From Roseateles chitinivorans (GTDB lineage Bacteria; Pseudomonadota; Gammaproteobacteria; Burkholderiales; Burkholderiaceae_C): a stretch of DNA of 64,000 nt. Position 1 is the first letter of the stretch, and each line of letters begins with the position of its first letter. Positions 15,744 to 24,440 of this stretch are shown one piece after another. The translations under genes and the position numbers were made by a program. The stretch is from the NCBI RefSeq assembly GCF_002761755.1, contig NZ_PEOG01000012.1:57878-121877 (forward strand), given 5' to 3'. The notes beneath the pieces are model-generated. The model was given only the letters and a program-made list of their open reading frames with translations. It was not told where the DNA came from and ran no database searches.

Positions 15744-17588
15744 TCAGGCGGCGTCGTGCGTCGCCATCCAGGCCGGCAAGGCCTCGGGCGCCATCGGCCG
15801 GCCGAACAGCCAGCCCTGCGCCGCGTCGCAACCCATCTTCAGCAGCAGGTCGCGCTGGCCGGCGGTCTCCACGCCCTCCGCGACCACCGTCAGCCCGAGC
15901 GAGCGACCGATGCCGATGACGGCGCTGGACAGCGCGCGGTCGTCCGCATCCTGCTCCAGCTCACGCACGAAGCTCTTGTCCAGCTTCAGCTCGGTCACCG
16001 GCAGCCGCTTGAGGTAGCTCAGGCTGGAATAGCCGGTGCCGAAGTCGTCCACCGACACGCCCACGCCCATCTCGTGGAGTTGCTGCAGTTGCGCGCGCGG
16101 GCGGCTGGTGTCGTCGAGCATCAGCCGCTCGGTGACTTCCAGCGTCAGGTCGCTGGCCGCCAGGCCGTGCCGCGCCAGCAGGGCCCGTGCATGCGCGGCG
16201 ACGTCGTCCTGATGGAAGCGCTGCGGCGACACGTTGACCGACAGGCCGGGCACTTCGACACCCTGCGCCCGCCAGCGCGCCAGCTGCGCGCAGGACTGCT
16301 CCAACACCCAGGCATCCAGCGCGTTGATCAGGCCGCTTTCCTCGGCGACCGGGATGAAGCGGTCCGGCGGCACCCAGCCGCGTTCGGCGTCGTGCCACCG
16401 CAGCAAGGCCTCGACGCCGACCAGACGGCGATCGCTCAGCCGGATCTTGGGCTGGAAGTGCAGCTGCAGCAGCTGGTTCGACAGCGCGTGGCGCAGCGCC
16501 GCCTCGATGTCCAGTCGCTCGTCCAGGGCCTGGTTCATCGCATGCAGGAAAAAGCGCGCGCAATCGCGCCCGGCGCGCTTGGCCTCGTACATCGCGATGT
16601 CAGCGTTCTTCAGCAGCTGGTCGAGGTCCTGGCCGTCCTTGGGAAAACCGCAGACGCCGATGCTGGCCGTCATCTGCACCCGGGCGTGGCTGCCGTCGAG
16701 CGGGATCGGCGCCTCCAGCGCCTGGCGCAGCTTGTCGGCCACATGCATCGCGTCCTCGACGGTGCAGCCCGGCAGCAGCGCGACGAACTCGTCGCCGCCC
16801 AGCCGCGCCAGGGTGTCGCTGTCGCGCAGCGCGCCCGACAGGCGCCTGGAGATGTGCTTCAGCACCTGGTCGCCGACCGCGTGCCCGAGCGAGTCGTTGA
16901 CCGTCTTGAAGCGGTCGATGTCCAGCAGCAGCAATGCGGCGGGCGACTCGGTGCGCAGGGCCAGCAGCAGCGCCTGCCGTGCGCGGTCCGCCAGCAGCGT
17001 GCGGTTGGGCAGGCCGGTGACGCCATCGAAGTAGGCCAGGCGTTCGATCTCCCGCTGGTGCCGGTCGTGCATGAAGGCGATCTGGCACAGCTGCGCGCAG
17101 GCCTGCACCATGCGCCGATGGAAAGGCGCCGCGCCGCGCGGCTCGCGGTAGTACAGGGCGAAGGTGGCGACCACCTGGTCCGCGCCGAGCAGGATCGGGG
17201 TCGACCAGCAGGCCGCCAGGCCGTGGGGCAATGCCAGGTCGCGGAAATCGGCCCAGAGCGGGTCGGAGGCGATGTCGGTGACCTCGACCGGCTGGCGGCG
17301 CCAGGCGGCTGTGCCGCAGGAGCCCGCCTGCGGGCCGATCGAGAAGCCCTCCAGGGCGCCGCTGAACGAGGTCGGCAGGCTGGGCGCCGCCAGCGGATGG
17401 ACGCGACCCTCCTCGTCGACCGACAGCACCGAGCAGATCACCTCCGGCGCCAGCGCCTCGACGCCGCGGCACAGCAGGTCCATCACCGCGGCCAGCGGTC
17501 GACCGAGGGCCACTGCTTCCAGCACGTCGCGCTGGAGATGGTCGATGGAGGCCTGCTCATCGGTTCTTGTCGCGTGCTGTTCCCGCAT
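15744..17588 (-). CDS. GAF-GGDEF-EAL cyclic-di-GMP protein
   Basis: A 614-residue soluble signalling protein with three domains: a GAF sensor (about 20-180; PQAGSCGTAAWRR and ACWSTPIL are typical), a GGDEF diguanylate cyclase domain (about 190-350; active site LARLGGDEFVALLPG, with DIDRFKTVNDSLGH), and an EAL phosphodiesterase domain (about 360-610; GVEALLRWHD, SVDDFGTGYSSLSYLK). Both catalytic signatures are intact, so it may be bifunctional or one domain may be regulatory. There are no membrane segments. It converges with rraA across a 20-base gap. Confidence 0.94.
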   Translation of the reverse strand: MREQHATRTDEQASIDHLQRDVLEAVALGRPLAAVMDLLCRGVEALAPEVICSVLSVDEEGRVHPLAAPSLPTSFSGALEGFSIGPQAGSCGTAAWRRQPVEVTDIASDPLWADFRDLALPHGLAACWSTPILLGADQVVATFALYYREPRGAAPFHRRMVQACAQLCQIAFMHDRHQREIERLAYFDGVTGLPNRTLLADRARQALLLALRTESPAALLLLDIDRFKTVNDSLGHAVGDQVLKHISRRLSGALRDSDTLARLGGDEFVALLPGCTVEDAMHVADKLRQALEAPIPLDGSHARVQMTASIGVCGFPKDGQDLDQLLKNADIAMYEAKRAGRDCARFFLHAMNQALDERLDIEAALRHALSNQLLQLHFQPKIRLSDRRLVGVEALLRWHDAERGWVPPDRFIPVAEESGLINALDAWVLEQSCAQLARWRAQGVEVPGLSVNVSPQRFHQDDVAAHARALLARHGLAASDLTLEVTERLMLDDTSRPRAQLQQLHEMGVGVSVDDFGTGYSSLSYLKRLPVTELKLDKSFVRELEQDADDRALSSAVIGIGRSLGLTVVAEGVETAGQRDLLLKMGCDAAQGWLFGRPMAPEALPAWMATHDAA

Positions 17589-17721
17589 CGCTGCTCCCTG
17601 TAGCCCCGGCGAGCATGGCAGGGAAGCGGCGCGGCTTCAAGAGCGCCGGCGGCCGGCGCGGCGGCGACCCCACGCCGGCCGTGAATCAATGCGCGTGCCG
17701 ACGGGGCCGGGTCGGACCGGG

Positions 17722-18444
17722 TCAGCGCAGGAGGTCGAGCAGCCGGTCCAGGCCGCCGTCGTTGATCGCGACCATCGCCTGCTCGCGGACCTTGGGCTTG
17801 GCGTGGTAGGCCACCGAGAGGCCGGCGGCGCCCATCATCGGCAGGTCGTTGGCGCCGTCGCCCACGGCGATGCACTGCGTGGGCGTGGCGCCGATGCGCT
17901 CGGCGCAGGCCAGCATCATGCGGCGCTTCTCCTCGCCGTCGCAGATGTCGCCCCAGTCCTGCATCACCAGCGCGCCGGTCAGCGCGCCGTCGACGATCTC
18001 CAGCTCATTGCTGCGGACGAAGTCCATGCCCAGCTCGGCGGCGACGAAGCGGGTGAAGTAGGTGAAGCCGCCGGACACCAGCACCAGCTTCAGGCCGGCC
18101 GCCTTCAGCGCGACGCAGAGCTCGCGCGCGCCGGGGTTGAAGCGCAGGCGATCGCGCAGCACCTGGGCCAGCGCCTCCTCGCTCACCCCCTTGAGCAGCG
18201 CCAGGCGGCGGCGCAGGCTGTCCTTGAAGTCGGTGATCTCGCCACGCATCGCGGCCTCGGTGATCGCGGCGACCTCGGCCTTGCGGCCCGCGGCGGCGGC
18301 GATCTCGTCGATGCACTCGATCGAGATCAGGGTCGAGTCCATGTCGAAGGCGGCCAGCTTGAAGTCGCTCAGCGCCAGCGGCGGCGTGAAGCCACGCAGG
18401 ACGAGCGGGGATAGCGGGGCGGTGGAGGTCGACGAGGAGGTCAT
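17722..18444 (-). CDS. serB: Phosphoserine phosphatase SerB
   Basis: A 240-residue HAD-family hydrolase completing serine biosynthesis. Motif I is FDMDSTLI (nucleophile Asp), motif II is LVSGGFTYF, and motif III/IV is AVGDGANDLPMMGAAGLSVAY. IECIDEIA just after motif I is SerB-specific. There is no N-terminal ACT domain, unlike some SerB proteins. The start at 18444 (MTSSSTSTAP) is chosen because the upstream extension is encoded by a 12-base tandem repeat and reads as Arg/Pro-rich low complexity; no good Shine-Dalgarno is present for either start. Confidence 0.93.
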   Translation of the reverse strand: MTSSSTSTAPLSPLVLRGFTPPLALSDFKLAAFDMDSTLISIECIDEIAAAAGRKAEVAAITEAAMRGEITDFKDSLRRRLALLKGVSEEALAQVLRDRLRFNPGARELCVALKAAGLKLVLVSGGFTYFTRFVAAELGMDFVRSNELEIVDGALTGALVMQDWGDICDGEEKRRMMLACAERIGATPTQCIAVGDGANDLPMMGAAGLSVAYHAKPKVREQAMVAINDGGLDRLLDLLR

Positions 18445-18451
18445 GCGGGCA

Positions 18452-18487
18452 GGGCGGCGAGTAGGGCGGCGAGTGGGGCGGCGAGTG
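18452..18487. repeat. Three-copy 12-bp tandem repeat upstream of serB
   Basis: GGGCGGCGAGTA, GGGCGGCGAGTG and GGGCGGCGAGTG lie head to tail, followed by a degenerate partial copy. The array ends 7 bases before the serB start and so lies in its 5' leader. Confidence 0.85.
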
Positions 18488-18584
18488 GGCAGGCAGGGCC
18501 TGAATGCGGAAGGTCCCCGACAGCGCTCAGGACGACCCGCCGGCGGGGACGGGCGGGAGCTTAGCGCACTCGCCGGGGCGGGCC

Positions 18585-19160
18585 TCAATGCGCATGGGCC
18601 GTGGCGTAGGGGGCGGCGCGAGCGCTGGTCATCCAGGCTGCCGGCGGCCAGTCCAGACCAGGGCCCGGAAGGCCTCGCCGCGGGAGATACGCGGCCGCCG
18701 GCTCCGTGACACCGCGCCGCCGGTTCGCGAACTCGGCGACGCCCCAGGCCTCCAGCTTCAAGCCCTCGATGTGCGACAGCGCCTTGTCGTCGCTCACCAA
18801 GGTCGCGCCGAGTGCCATCGCGTGAGCGGCGATCGCCATGTCGAACTGCTCCTTGGGATGCCCTCGTCGCTCCAGCGAGGCCTTGATGCAGGCGAAGCGA
18901 TCGGAGAAGCCCACGTCCGGGCCGAGATACTCGACGCGGATGCCGCGCATCAACTCGCGCAGACGCAGCGCCTTGCCTGGCGAGGGATTCTTCTGCAGCC
19001 CGGCAAAGACCTCCGCCTGGACGATCACGCTGATGGCGACCCGTCCCCGCAGGGCCGCGAATCGCTCTTCGCAGTAAACCCGCTGCAGCCGCGCCCGGGG
19101 ATCCATCATGTAGCTCAGGATGTTGGTGTCGAGCATGTAGAGCGGTTCAACGGGCGCCAT
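18585..19160 (-). CDS. PIN-domain ribonuclease, VapC-like toxin
   Basis: A 191-residue PIN protein. Acidic active-site residues are visible in order: YMLDTNILSYMMD (first Asp), VIVQAEVFAGL (Glu), PKEQFDMAIAAHAMALGATL (Asp) and VSDDKALSHIEGL (terminal acidic group). The fold is complete by about residue 150; the last ~40 residues are an unusual Pro/Ala-rich extension. The start at 19160 lies inside the end of the upstream gene (14-base overlap), the tight coupling typical of antitoxin-toxin pairs. VapC toxins cleave specific tRNA or rRNA sites; the target here is unknown. Confidence 0.85.
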   Translation of the reverse strand: MAPVEPLYMLDTNILSYMMDPRARLQRVYCEERFAALRGRVAISVIVQAEVFAGLQKNPSPGKALRLRELMRGIRVEYLGPDVGFSDRFACIKASLERRGHPKEQFDMAIAAHAMALGATLVSDDKALSHIEGLKLEAWGVAEFANRRRGVTEPAAAYLPRRGLPGPGLDWPPAAWMTSARAAPYATAHAH

Positions 19161-19623
19161 GCTGCGCCTCCCAGGCTTCGAACCGCGCGCGTCGGATGCG
19201 CTCGACTTCAGGACCGTCCTCCCAATCGTCGAGTCCGCCGACGCGGCCGCGCACCGGCTTGCCGTAGTTCTCCGGCAGATAGGGGCAGGTCTCGCAGCCT
19301 TCGCGCGCATGCACGATGAGGCGCGCAATGCGTTTGCTCCTGCAGATCGTGCGGATGAATGAATCCGGATCGCTCAGGCGGTCGTCCGGCGGCAGATGGC
19401 GGCAGTCGAAGCAGGTCATCGCGTAGGCGCATCCCCGTTGCTTGGCGGCGATCTCGGCGTCGCGTTCGGCCTCCCAGGCGTCGTCCTTCGCGTCTTCCTC
19501 CGCGTCTTCCCCCACGTCTTCACGCGCGTCCTCTCGCGCGTCCTCTCGCGCCCGACGGGCCGCCGCGGCCTCGATCGACTCGCCCACATCGATCCGGGGT
19601 GACAGGGGCGTGTGCTGATGCAT
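19147..19623 (-). CDS. Uncharacterised acidic-repeat, Cys-containing protein in antitoxin position
   Basis: A 158-residue protein I do not recognise. After a short N terminus come six four-residue acidic repeats (REDA-REDA-REDV-GEDA-EEDA-KDDA), encoded by a 12-base tandem repeat. A domain with six cysteines follows (GCAYAMTCFDC, TICRSK, GCETCPY), which could bind a metal. The C-terminal helix is EVERIRRARFEAWEAQ. It overlaps the start of the PIN toxin gene by 14 bases, where a VapB antitoxin would be expected, but it has no AbrB/RHH-like segment. The start at 19623 is supported by GGAG six bases upstream; an ATG two codons earlier abuts that site. Confidence 0.6.
   Translation of the reverse strand: MHQHTPLSPRIDVGESIEAAAARRAREDAREDAREDVGEDAEEDAKDDAWEAERDAEIAAKQRGCAYAMTCFDCRHLPPDDRLSDPDSFIRTICRSKRIARLIVHAREGCETCPYLPENYGKPVRGRVGGLDDWEDGPEVERIRRARFEAWEAQHGAR
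19478..19549. repeat. Six-unit imperfect 12-bp tandem repeat inside the putative antitoxin gene
   Basis: Units of consensus GCGTCYTCYYSC run from 19478 to 19549; the last two (19526-19537, 19538-19549) are identical. Because the unit is 12 bases, copy-number change would keep the reading frame and alter the number of tetrapeptide repeats. Confidence 0.8.
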
Positions 19624-19735
19624 CGGCATCTCCGGAAGTTGAGCGGCCGCCAGTCTAGGAATCGGTTGCGCCCGGGTCACTGACCCGGACTCGTGGATCT
19701 GCCCGACGCCTGCCAGCAGTTCGAGCAGGTCCTGA

Positions 19736-22700
19736 TCAAGCCTGCACGACCGGTGCGCCCAGCAGCCGCAGCACCTCGCGCACCGCGTGCGCGCGGTCCT
19801 TCGGATCGCTGAGCGCCTTGTCGATACGCAGCTTCTCGTTGCCCACCAGCTTGATGTTGCGGTTCTTCTGCACCAGCTCGATCACGCGCATCGGATCGAT
19901 CGGCGGGTTGGGCCGGAAGTTGATGTTGATGACGCTGGGCGCCGCGTCGATCTTCATCACGCCGTAGGGCTTGGCCAGCACGCGCAGCCGGTGCGTATCG
20001 AACAGCGTCTGGCCCTGCGCCGGCAGCTTGCCGAAGCGGTCGGTGATCTCCTCGAGCATCGCGTCGATCTGCTCGGCCCGGTCGGCGGTCGCCAGCCGCT
20101 TGTACAGCGACAGGCGCTGGTGCACGTCGCCGCAATAGGCGTCGGGCAGCAGCGCGGGCGCATGCAGGTTGATCTCGGTGGTGGCGGACAGCGGGCTGAG
20201 CAGGTCCGGCTCGCGGCCGGCCTTCAGCGAGCGCACGGCCTCGGACAGCATCTCGTTGTAGAGCTGGAAGCCGACCTCCATCATGTTGCCGCTCTGGTGC
20301 TCGCCGAGCACCTCGCCGGCGCCGCGGATCTCCAGGTCGTGCATCGCCAGGTAGAAGCCCGAGCCCAGTTCCTCCATCGCCTGGATCGCCTCGAGCCGCT
20401 GCGCCGCCTGCTTGGTCAGGCCTTCCACGTCAGGAACCATCAGGTAGGCATAGGCCTGGTGGTGCGAGCGGCCGACGCGCCCGCGCAACTGGTGCAGCTG
20501 CGCCAGGCCGAACTTGTCGGCGCGGCTGATGACGATGGTGTTGGCGCTGGGGACGTCGATGCCGGTTTCGATGATGGTCGAGCACAGCAGCAGGTTGTGC
20601 TTGCCGCCGACGAACTCCCGCATCACGCGTTCGAGCTCCCGCTCGGGCATCTGGCCGTGCGCGACGACGATGCGCGCCTCGGGCAGCAGCTCCTGCAGCT
20701 TCATGCGGCGGTTCTCGATGGTCTCGACCTCGTTGTGCAGGAAGTAGACCTGGCCGCCGCGCTTGAGCTCGCGCAGCACCGCCTCGCGGATGGTGCCGCT
20801 GGTCTCGCTGCGGACGAAGGTCTTGATCGCGAGCCGGCGCTGCGGCGCGGTGGCGATGACGCTCAGGTCGCGCAGGCCTTCCAGCGCCATGCCCAGTGTG
20901 CGCGGGATCGGCGTGGCGGTCAGCGTCAGCACGTCGACCTCGGCGCGCATCGCCTTCATCGCCTCCTTGTGGCGCACGCCGAAGCGGTGTTCCTCGTCGA
21001 TCACCAGCAGGCCCAGGCGCTTGAACTTGACGTCCGCGGAGAGCAGCTTGTGGGTGCCGATGACGATGTCGATGGAGCCGTCGGCCAGGCCTTCCATCGC
21101 CGCCTTGATTTCCTTGGCGGAGCGGAAGCGGCTCATCTCGGCCACCTTCACCGGCCACTTGCCGAAGCGGTCGGCGATGTTCTGGTAATGCTGCTCGGCC
21201 AGCAGCGTGGTGGGCGCCAGCAGCGCGACCTGCTTGCCACCCATCACCGCGACGAAGGCGGCGCGCAGCGCGACCTCGGTCTTGCCGAAGCCCACGTCGC
21301 CGCAGACCAGCCGGTCCATCGGCTTGGGGCTGATCATGTCCTGGATGACGGCGTGGATCGCGGCGCGCTGGTCGGGCGTTTCCTCGAAGCCGAAGCTGGC
21401 CGCGAAGGCTTCGTAGTCATGCGGCGAGTAGCGGAAGGCGTGGCCCTCGCGCGCCGCGCGGCGGGCGTAGAGGTTGAGCAGTTCGGCGGCGGTGTCGCGC
21501 ACCTGCTCGGCGGCCTTGCGCTTGGCCTTGTCCCACTGGCCGGAGCCGAGCTTGTGCAGCGGCGCCTCTTCGGCGCTGACGCCGGTGTAGCGGCTGATCA
21601 GGTGCAGCTGCGCGACGGGCACGTAGAGCGTGGCCTTGTCGGCGTACTCCAGGTGCAGGAACTCGCTCGGTCCGTCGCCGAGGTCGATGTTGATCAACCC
21701 CAGGTAGCGGCCGATGCCGTGGTTGGTGTGCACCACCGGATCGCCGACTTTCAGCTCGGACAGGTCCTTGATCAGCGCGTTGACGTCGCTGACCTGCTCC
21801 TGCTTGCGGCGCCGGCGCGTCGTGGGCGTCGTCGCGAACAGCTCGGTCTCGGTGAAGAGCTGGATCTGGCGGCCCTCGTCCGGCTCGTTCCAGAAGAAGC
21901 CCGCGGCCAGCGGCGCGGCGGTGATCGCGAAGCGCTCGTCCGGGTTGGCCTCGAACTCGGCCAGGTCCTTGACCGAGGGGGGATCGATCCGGTTGTCGCG
22001 CAGCAGTTCCAGCAGGCTTTCGCGGCGGCCCTCGCTCTCGGCCAGCAGCAGCACGCGGAACTTCGTGTCCTTCAGGTGGGCGGCCAGGCGCGCCAGCGGC
22101 TCCTGCGCGCCGCGCTCGACGCTGACGTCGGGCAGCGGGCGGGCATAGTCGACCGCGTCCTGGCCGCGGATCGACAGCACCGCATGCCGATGCGTCGCGG
22201 TGAAGAAGTCCTCGGGACGCAGGAAGATCTCCTCGGGCGGGAGGATCGGCCGGTCCGGGTCGTGCTGCAGGAAGCGGTGGCGCTCGCGGGTGTCGGTCCA
22301 GAAGCGCTGCAGCGCCTCGTCGACCTCGCCGTGCAGCGCCAGGCCGGCCTCGGCGGGCAGGTAGTCGAAGACGCTGGCGACCTCGTCGAAGAACAGCGGC
22401 AGGTAGTACTCGATGCCGGCGGTGGCCAGGCCGGTGTCGATGTCCTTGTAGAGGCGCGACCGGGTCGGGTCGCCGTCCATCTTTTCCCGCCAGCGGGCGC
22501 GGAAGGCCTTGCGCGACGCCTCGTCCATCGGGAACTCGCGACCGGGCAGCAGGCGGACCTCCGGCACCGGGTACAGCGAGCGCTGGGAGTCCGGATCGAA
22601 GACGCGGATCGAATCGACCTCGTCGCCGAACAGGTCGACGCGGTAGGGCACCGGCGAGCCCATCGGGTAGAGGTCGATCAGGCCGCCGCGCACCGCGTAT

Positions 22701-23212
22701 TCGCCGGGCGAGACGACCTGGCTGACGTGCTGGTAGCCGCCCAGGGTCAGCTGTTGCTTCAGGCCCGCCTCGTCCAGCCGCTGCTTCTGGCGGAAGTTGA
22801 AGGTCGTCGCCGCCAGGAAGGACGGCGGGGCGAGCCGGGTGAGCGCGGTCGTCGCGGGCAGCAGCACGATGTCGAGGTCGCGCTCGGTCACCGGCTTGCC
22901 ATTGGCCTGCAGCAGCCGCCACAGCGTGGCCAGGCGCTCGGAGATCAGGTCCTGGTGCGGGCTGAAGCTGTCATAGGGCAGCGTTTCCCAGTCCGGGAAC
23001 ACGGCCACGCGCAGCTCGGGGGCGAAGAACTTGAGCTCGTCCTCCAGGCGCTGCGTGTCGCCGGGCTCGGCGGTGACGATCACCGTCAGGCGGCCGGCGT
23101 CCAGCTGCTGCCGCGCGAAGCGGGCCAGCAGCAGCGCGTCGGCGGAGCCGGTGGGGCGGGGCAGGGTGAAGCGTTTGCCGGGGGAGATCGAGGACAGCTG
23201 CATGGCGCACAA
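19736..23212 (-). CDS. mfd: Transcription-repair coupling factor Mfd
   Basis: A 1158-residue ATP-dependent translocase that displaces RNA polymerase stalled at DNA lesions and recruits UvrA. Order: an N-terminal UvrB-like region (LPYDSFSPHQDLISERLATL; AVRGGLIDLYPMG), the RNA-polymerase-interacting domain (GDPVVHTNHGIGRYLGL), then the RecG-like motor with Walker A GDVGFGKTEVALRAA, the DEEH box VIDEEHRFGVRHKE, TATPIPRTLGMAL and QLRGRVGRSHHQAYAYL, and a C-terminal TRCF domain. Full family length. The start at 23212 (MCAMQLSSI) could be the Met three codons later. Confidence 0.97.
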   Translation of the reverse strand: MCAMQLSSISPGKRFTLPRPTGSADALLLARFARQQLDAGRLTVIVTAEPGDTQRLEDELKFFAPELRVAVFPDWETLPYDSFSPHQDLISERLATLWRLLQANGKPVTERDLDIVLLPATTALTRLAPPSFLAATTFNFRQKQRLDEAGLKQQLTLGGYQHVSQVVSPGEYAVRGGLIDLYPMGSPVPYRVDLFGDEVDSIRVFDPDSQRSLYPVPEVRLLPGREFPMDEASRKAFRARWREKMDGDPTRSRLYKDIDTGLATAGIEYYLPLFFDEVASVFDYLPAEAGLALHGEVDEALQRFWTDTRERHRFLQHDPDRPILPPEEIFLRPEDFFTATHRHAVLSIRGQDAVDYARPLPDVSVERGAQEPLARLAAHLKDTKFRVLLLAESEGRRESLLELLRDNRIDPPSVKDLAEFEANPDERFAITAAPLAAGFFWNEPDEGRQIQLFTETELFATTPTTRRRRKQEQVSDVNALIKDLSELKVGDPVVHTNHGIGRYLGLINIDLGDGPSEFLHLEYADKATLYVPVAQLHLISRYTGVSAEEAPLHKLGSGQWDKAKRKAAEQVRDTAAELLNLYARRAAREGHAFRYSPHDYEAFAASFGFEETPDQRAAIHAVIQDMISPKPMDRLVCGDVGFGKTEVALRAAFVAVMGGKQVALLAPTTLLAEQHYQNIADRFGKWPVKVAEMSRFRSAKEIKAAMEGLADGSIDIVIGTHKLLSADVKFKRLGLLVIDEEHRFGVRHKEAMKAMRAEVDVLTLTATPIPRTLGMALEGLRDLSVIATAPQRRLAIKTFVRSETSGTIREAVLRELKRGGQVYFLHNEVETIENRRMKLQELLPEARIVVAHGQMPERELERVMREFVGGKHNLLLCSTIIETGIDVPSANTIVISRADKFGLAQLHQLRGRVGRSHHQAYAYLMVPDVEGLTKQAAQRLEAIQAMEELGSGFYLAMHDLEIRGAGEVLGEHQSGNMMEVGFQLYNEMLSEAVRSLKAGREPDLLSPLSATTEINLHAPALLPDAYCGDVHQRLSLYKRLATADRAEQIDAMLEEITDRFGKLPAQGQTLFDTHRLRVLAKPYGVMKIDAAPSVININFRPNPPIDPMRVIELVQKNRNIKLVGNEKLRIDKALSDPKDRAHAVREVLRLLGAPVVQA

Positions 23213-23303
23213 ATGAGGACAGCCCCGGAAAGGGGCCTGCGGGAATTGTAGGGAGGGCGCGGCGACAGGCGATGTCAGGAGCCCGTGCTCGCTGGCGGGA
23301 TGT

Positions 23304-24359
23304 TCAGCCGGCGGGCGTGATCGGGATCGCCCGGCGCATGTCGCGCATCGTCGCCGGGGTGTCGAGGCTGCGCGCCCGCAGCTGGCCGCAGCCGCCGTCG
23401 ACGTCCTGCCCGGCGGAATCGCGCAGCTTGGTCAGCACGCCGCGCTGATGCAGGCGCCGGGCGATGTCGCGCGCCTTGTCCCAGGCCGGGCGCTGGAAAG
23501 GCAGCTCGGGCACGCTGTTGTACGGAATCATGTTGAGCACGCCGTAGCGGCCCCGCAGCAGGTCGACGATGCCGTCGAGCTCGTCGTCGCCGTCGTTGAC
23601 GCCTTCGAGCAGCGTCCACTGGTACTGGATCGGATAACCGGTCTGGCGGGCGTAGCGCTCGCCGGCCTCGACGAGCTCCCGCGGCGTCAGCCGCGGCGCG
23701 CGCGGCAGCAGTTCCTGCCGCAGCGCCGCCTTGGTCGTGTGCAGCGACAGCGCCAGCGCCGGCTTCACCGGTCCGGCGCCCAGGCGCTCGAAGGCGCGGG
23801 GATCGCCGACGGTCGAGAACACCAGGTTCTTGTGGCCGATGTTCCCTTCCGTGCCGAGCAGCTCGATCGCCTCGAGCACCGCCTCCAGGTTGTGCGACGG
23901 CTCGCCCATGCCCATGAACACGACCTTCTTCACCACGCGCTCGCGCCGCGCCAGCGCCACCTGGGCGACGATCTCGGCGCTGGTGACCTGGCGCAGCAGG
24001 CCGTCCTTGCCGGTCATGCAGAAGCGGCAGCCGACCGCGCAGCCGACCTGACTGGAGACGCACAGCCCGTCGCGCGGCAGCAGCACGCTCTCGACAGTCT
24101 GGCCGTCCTTCAGACCGACCAGCAGCCTCGCCGAGCCGTCCTCGCCGGGATGGCGCTCGACCAGCGTCGCCAGGCCATGGAGCTCGTCCATCAGCGCCGG
24201 CAGCGCCTCCCGCACCGCTTGCGGCAGGTAGTGCTCCAGCTTGCGCCGGCCGTCGGTCAGGGGGCGGGCCTGGACCCAGTGACGCAGCACGCGGCCGACG
24301 TGGGCGTCGTTGGCGCCCAGCGCGGTCAGGCGGCGTCGGAGGTCGGCGATGGCGAGCAC
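23304..24359 (-). CDS. rlmN: RlmN-family radical SAM methyltransferase
   Basis: A 351-residue enzyme with every residue needed for RlmN-type chemistry: the cluster motif in CVSSQVGCAVGCRFC, whose first Cys corresponds to one methyl-transfer cysteine in this family; GMGEPSHNLEAVL; SLHTTKAALR; and the second methyl-transfer cysteine in VDGGCGQLRAR. Canonical RlmN makes 2-methyladenosine at 23S rRNA A2503 and tRNA A37, and Cfr-like relatives methylate C8. This gene stands between mfd and ispD rather than in the usual ndk-rlmN-hisS neighbourhood, so it may be a second paralogue; that is inference. Confidence 0.82.
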   Translation of the reverse strand: MLAIADLRRRLTALGANDAHVGRVLRHWVQARPLTDGRRKLEHYLPQAVREALPALMDELHGLATLVERHPGEDGSARLLVGLKDGQTVESVLLPRDGLCVSSQVGCAVGCRFCMTGKDGLLRQVTSAEIVAQVALARRERVVKKVVFMGMGEPSHNLEAVLEAIELLGTEGNIGHKNLVFSTVGDPRAFERLGAGPVKPALALSLHTTKAALRQELLPRAPRLTPRELVEAGERYARQTGYPIQYQWTLLEGVNDGDDELDGIVDLLRGRYGVLNMIPYNSVPELPFQRPAWDKARDIARRLHQRGVLTKLRDSAGQDVDGGCGQLRARSLDTPATMRDMRRAIPITPAG

Positions 24360-24426
24360 GGGAGTCGGTTCCGGGAGGAGCGAAGGGCCGGATTTTCGCC
24401 GATCGGTCGGGCCCGGCGCCGCTCCC

Positions 24427-24432
24427 TACAAT
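24427..24432 (+). promoter_or_regulatory. Putative -10 box (TACAAT) for ispD operon
   Basis: TACAAT ends only 8 bases before the ispD ATG, predicting a leaderless or nearly leaderless message. No convincing -35 is seen. Confidence 0.4.
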
Positions 24433-24440
24433 CGCGCCCC

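Noticed and set aside
19787..23251. An 1154-residue open frame opposite mfd
   Set aside because: Same antisense artefact; composition is His/Val/Gly/Arg-rich and the coding strand carries every Mfd motif.
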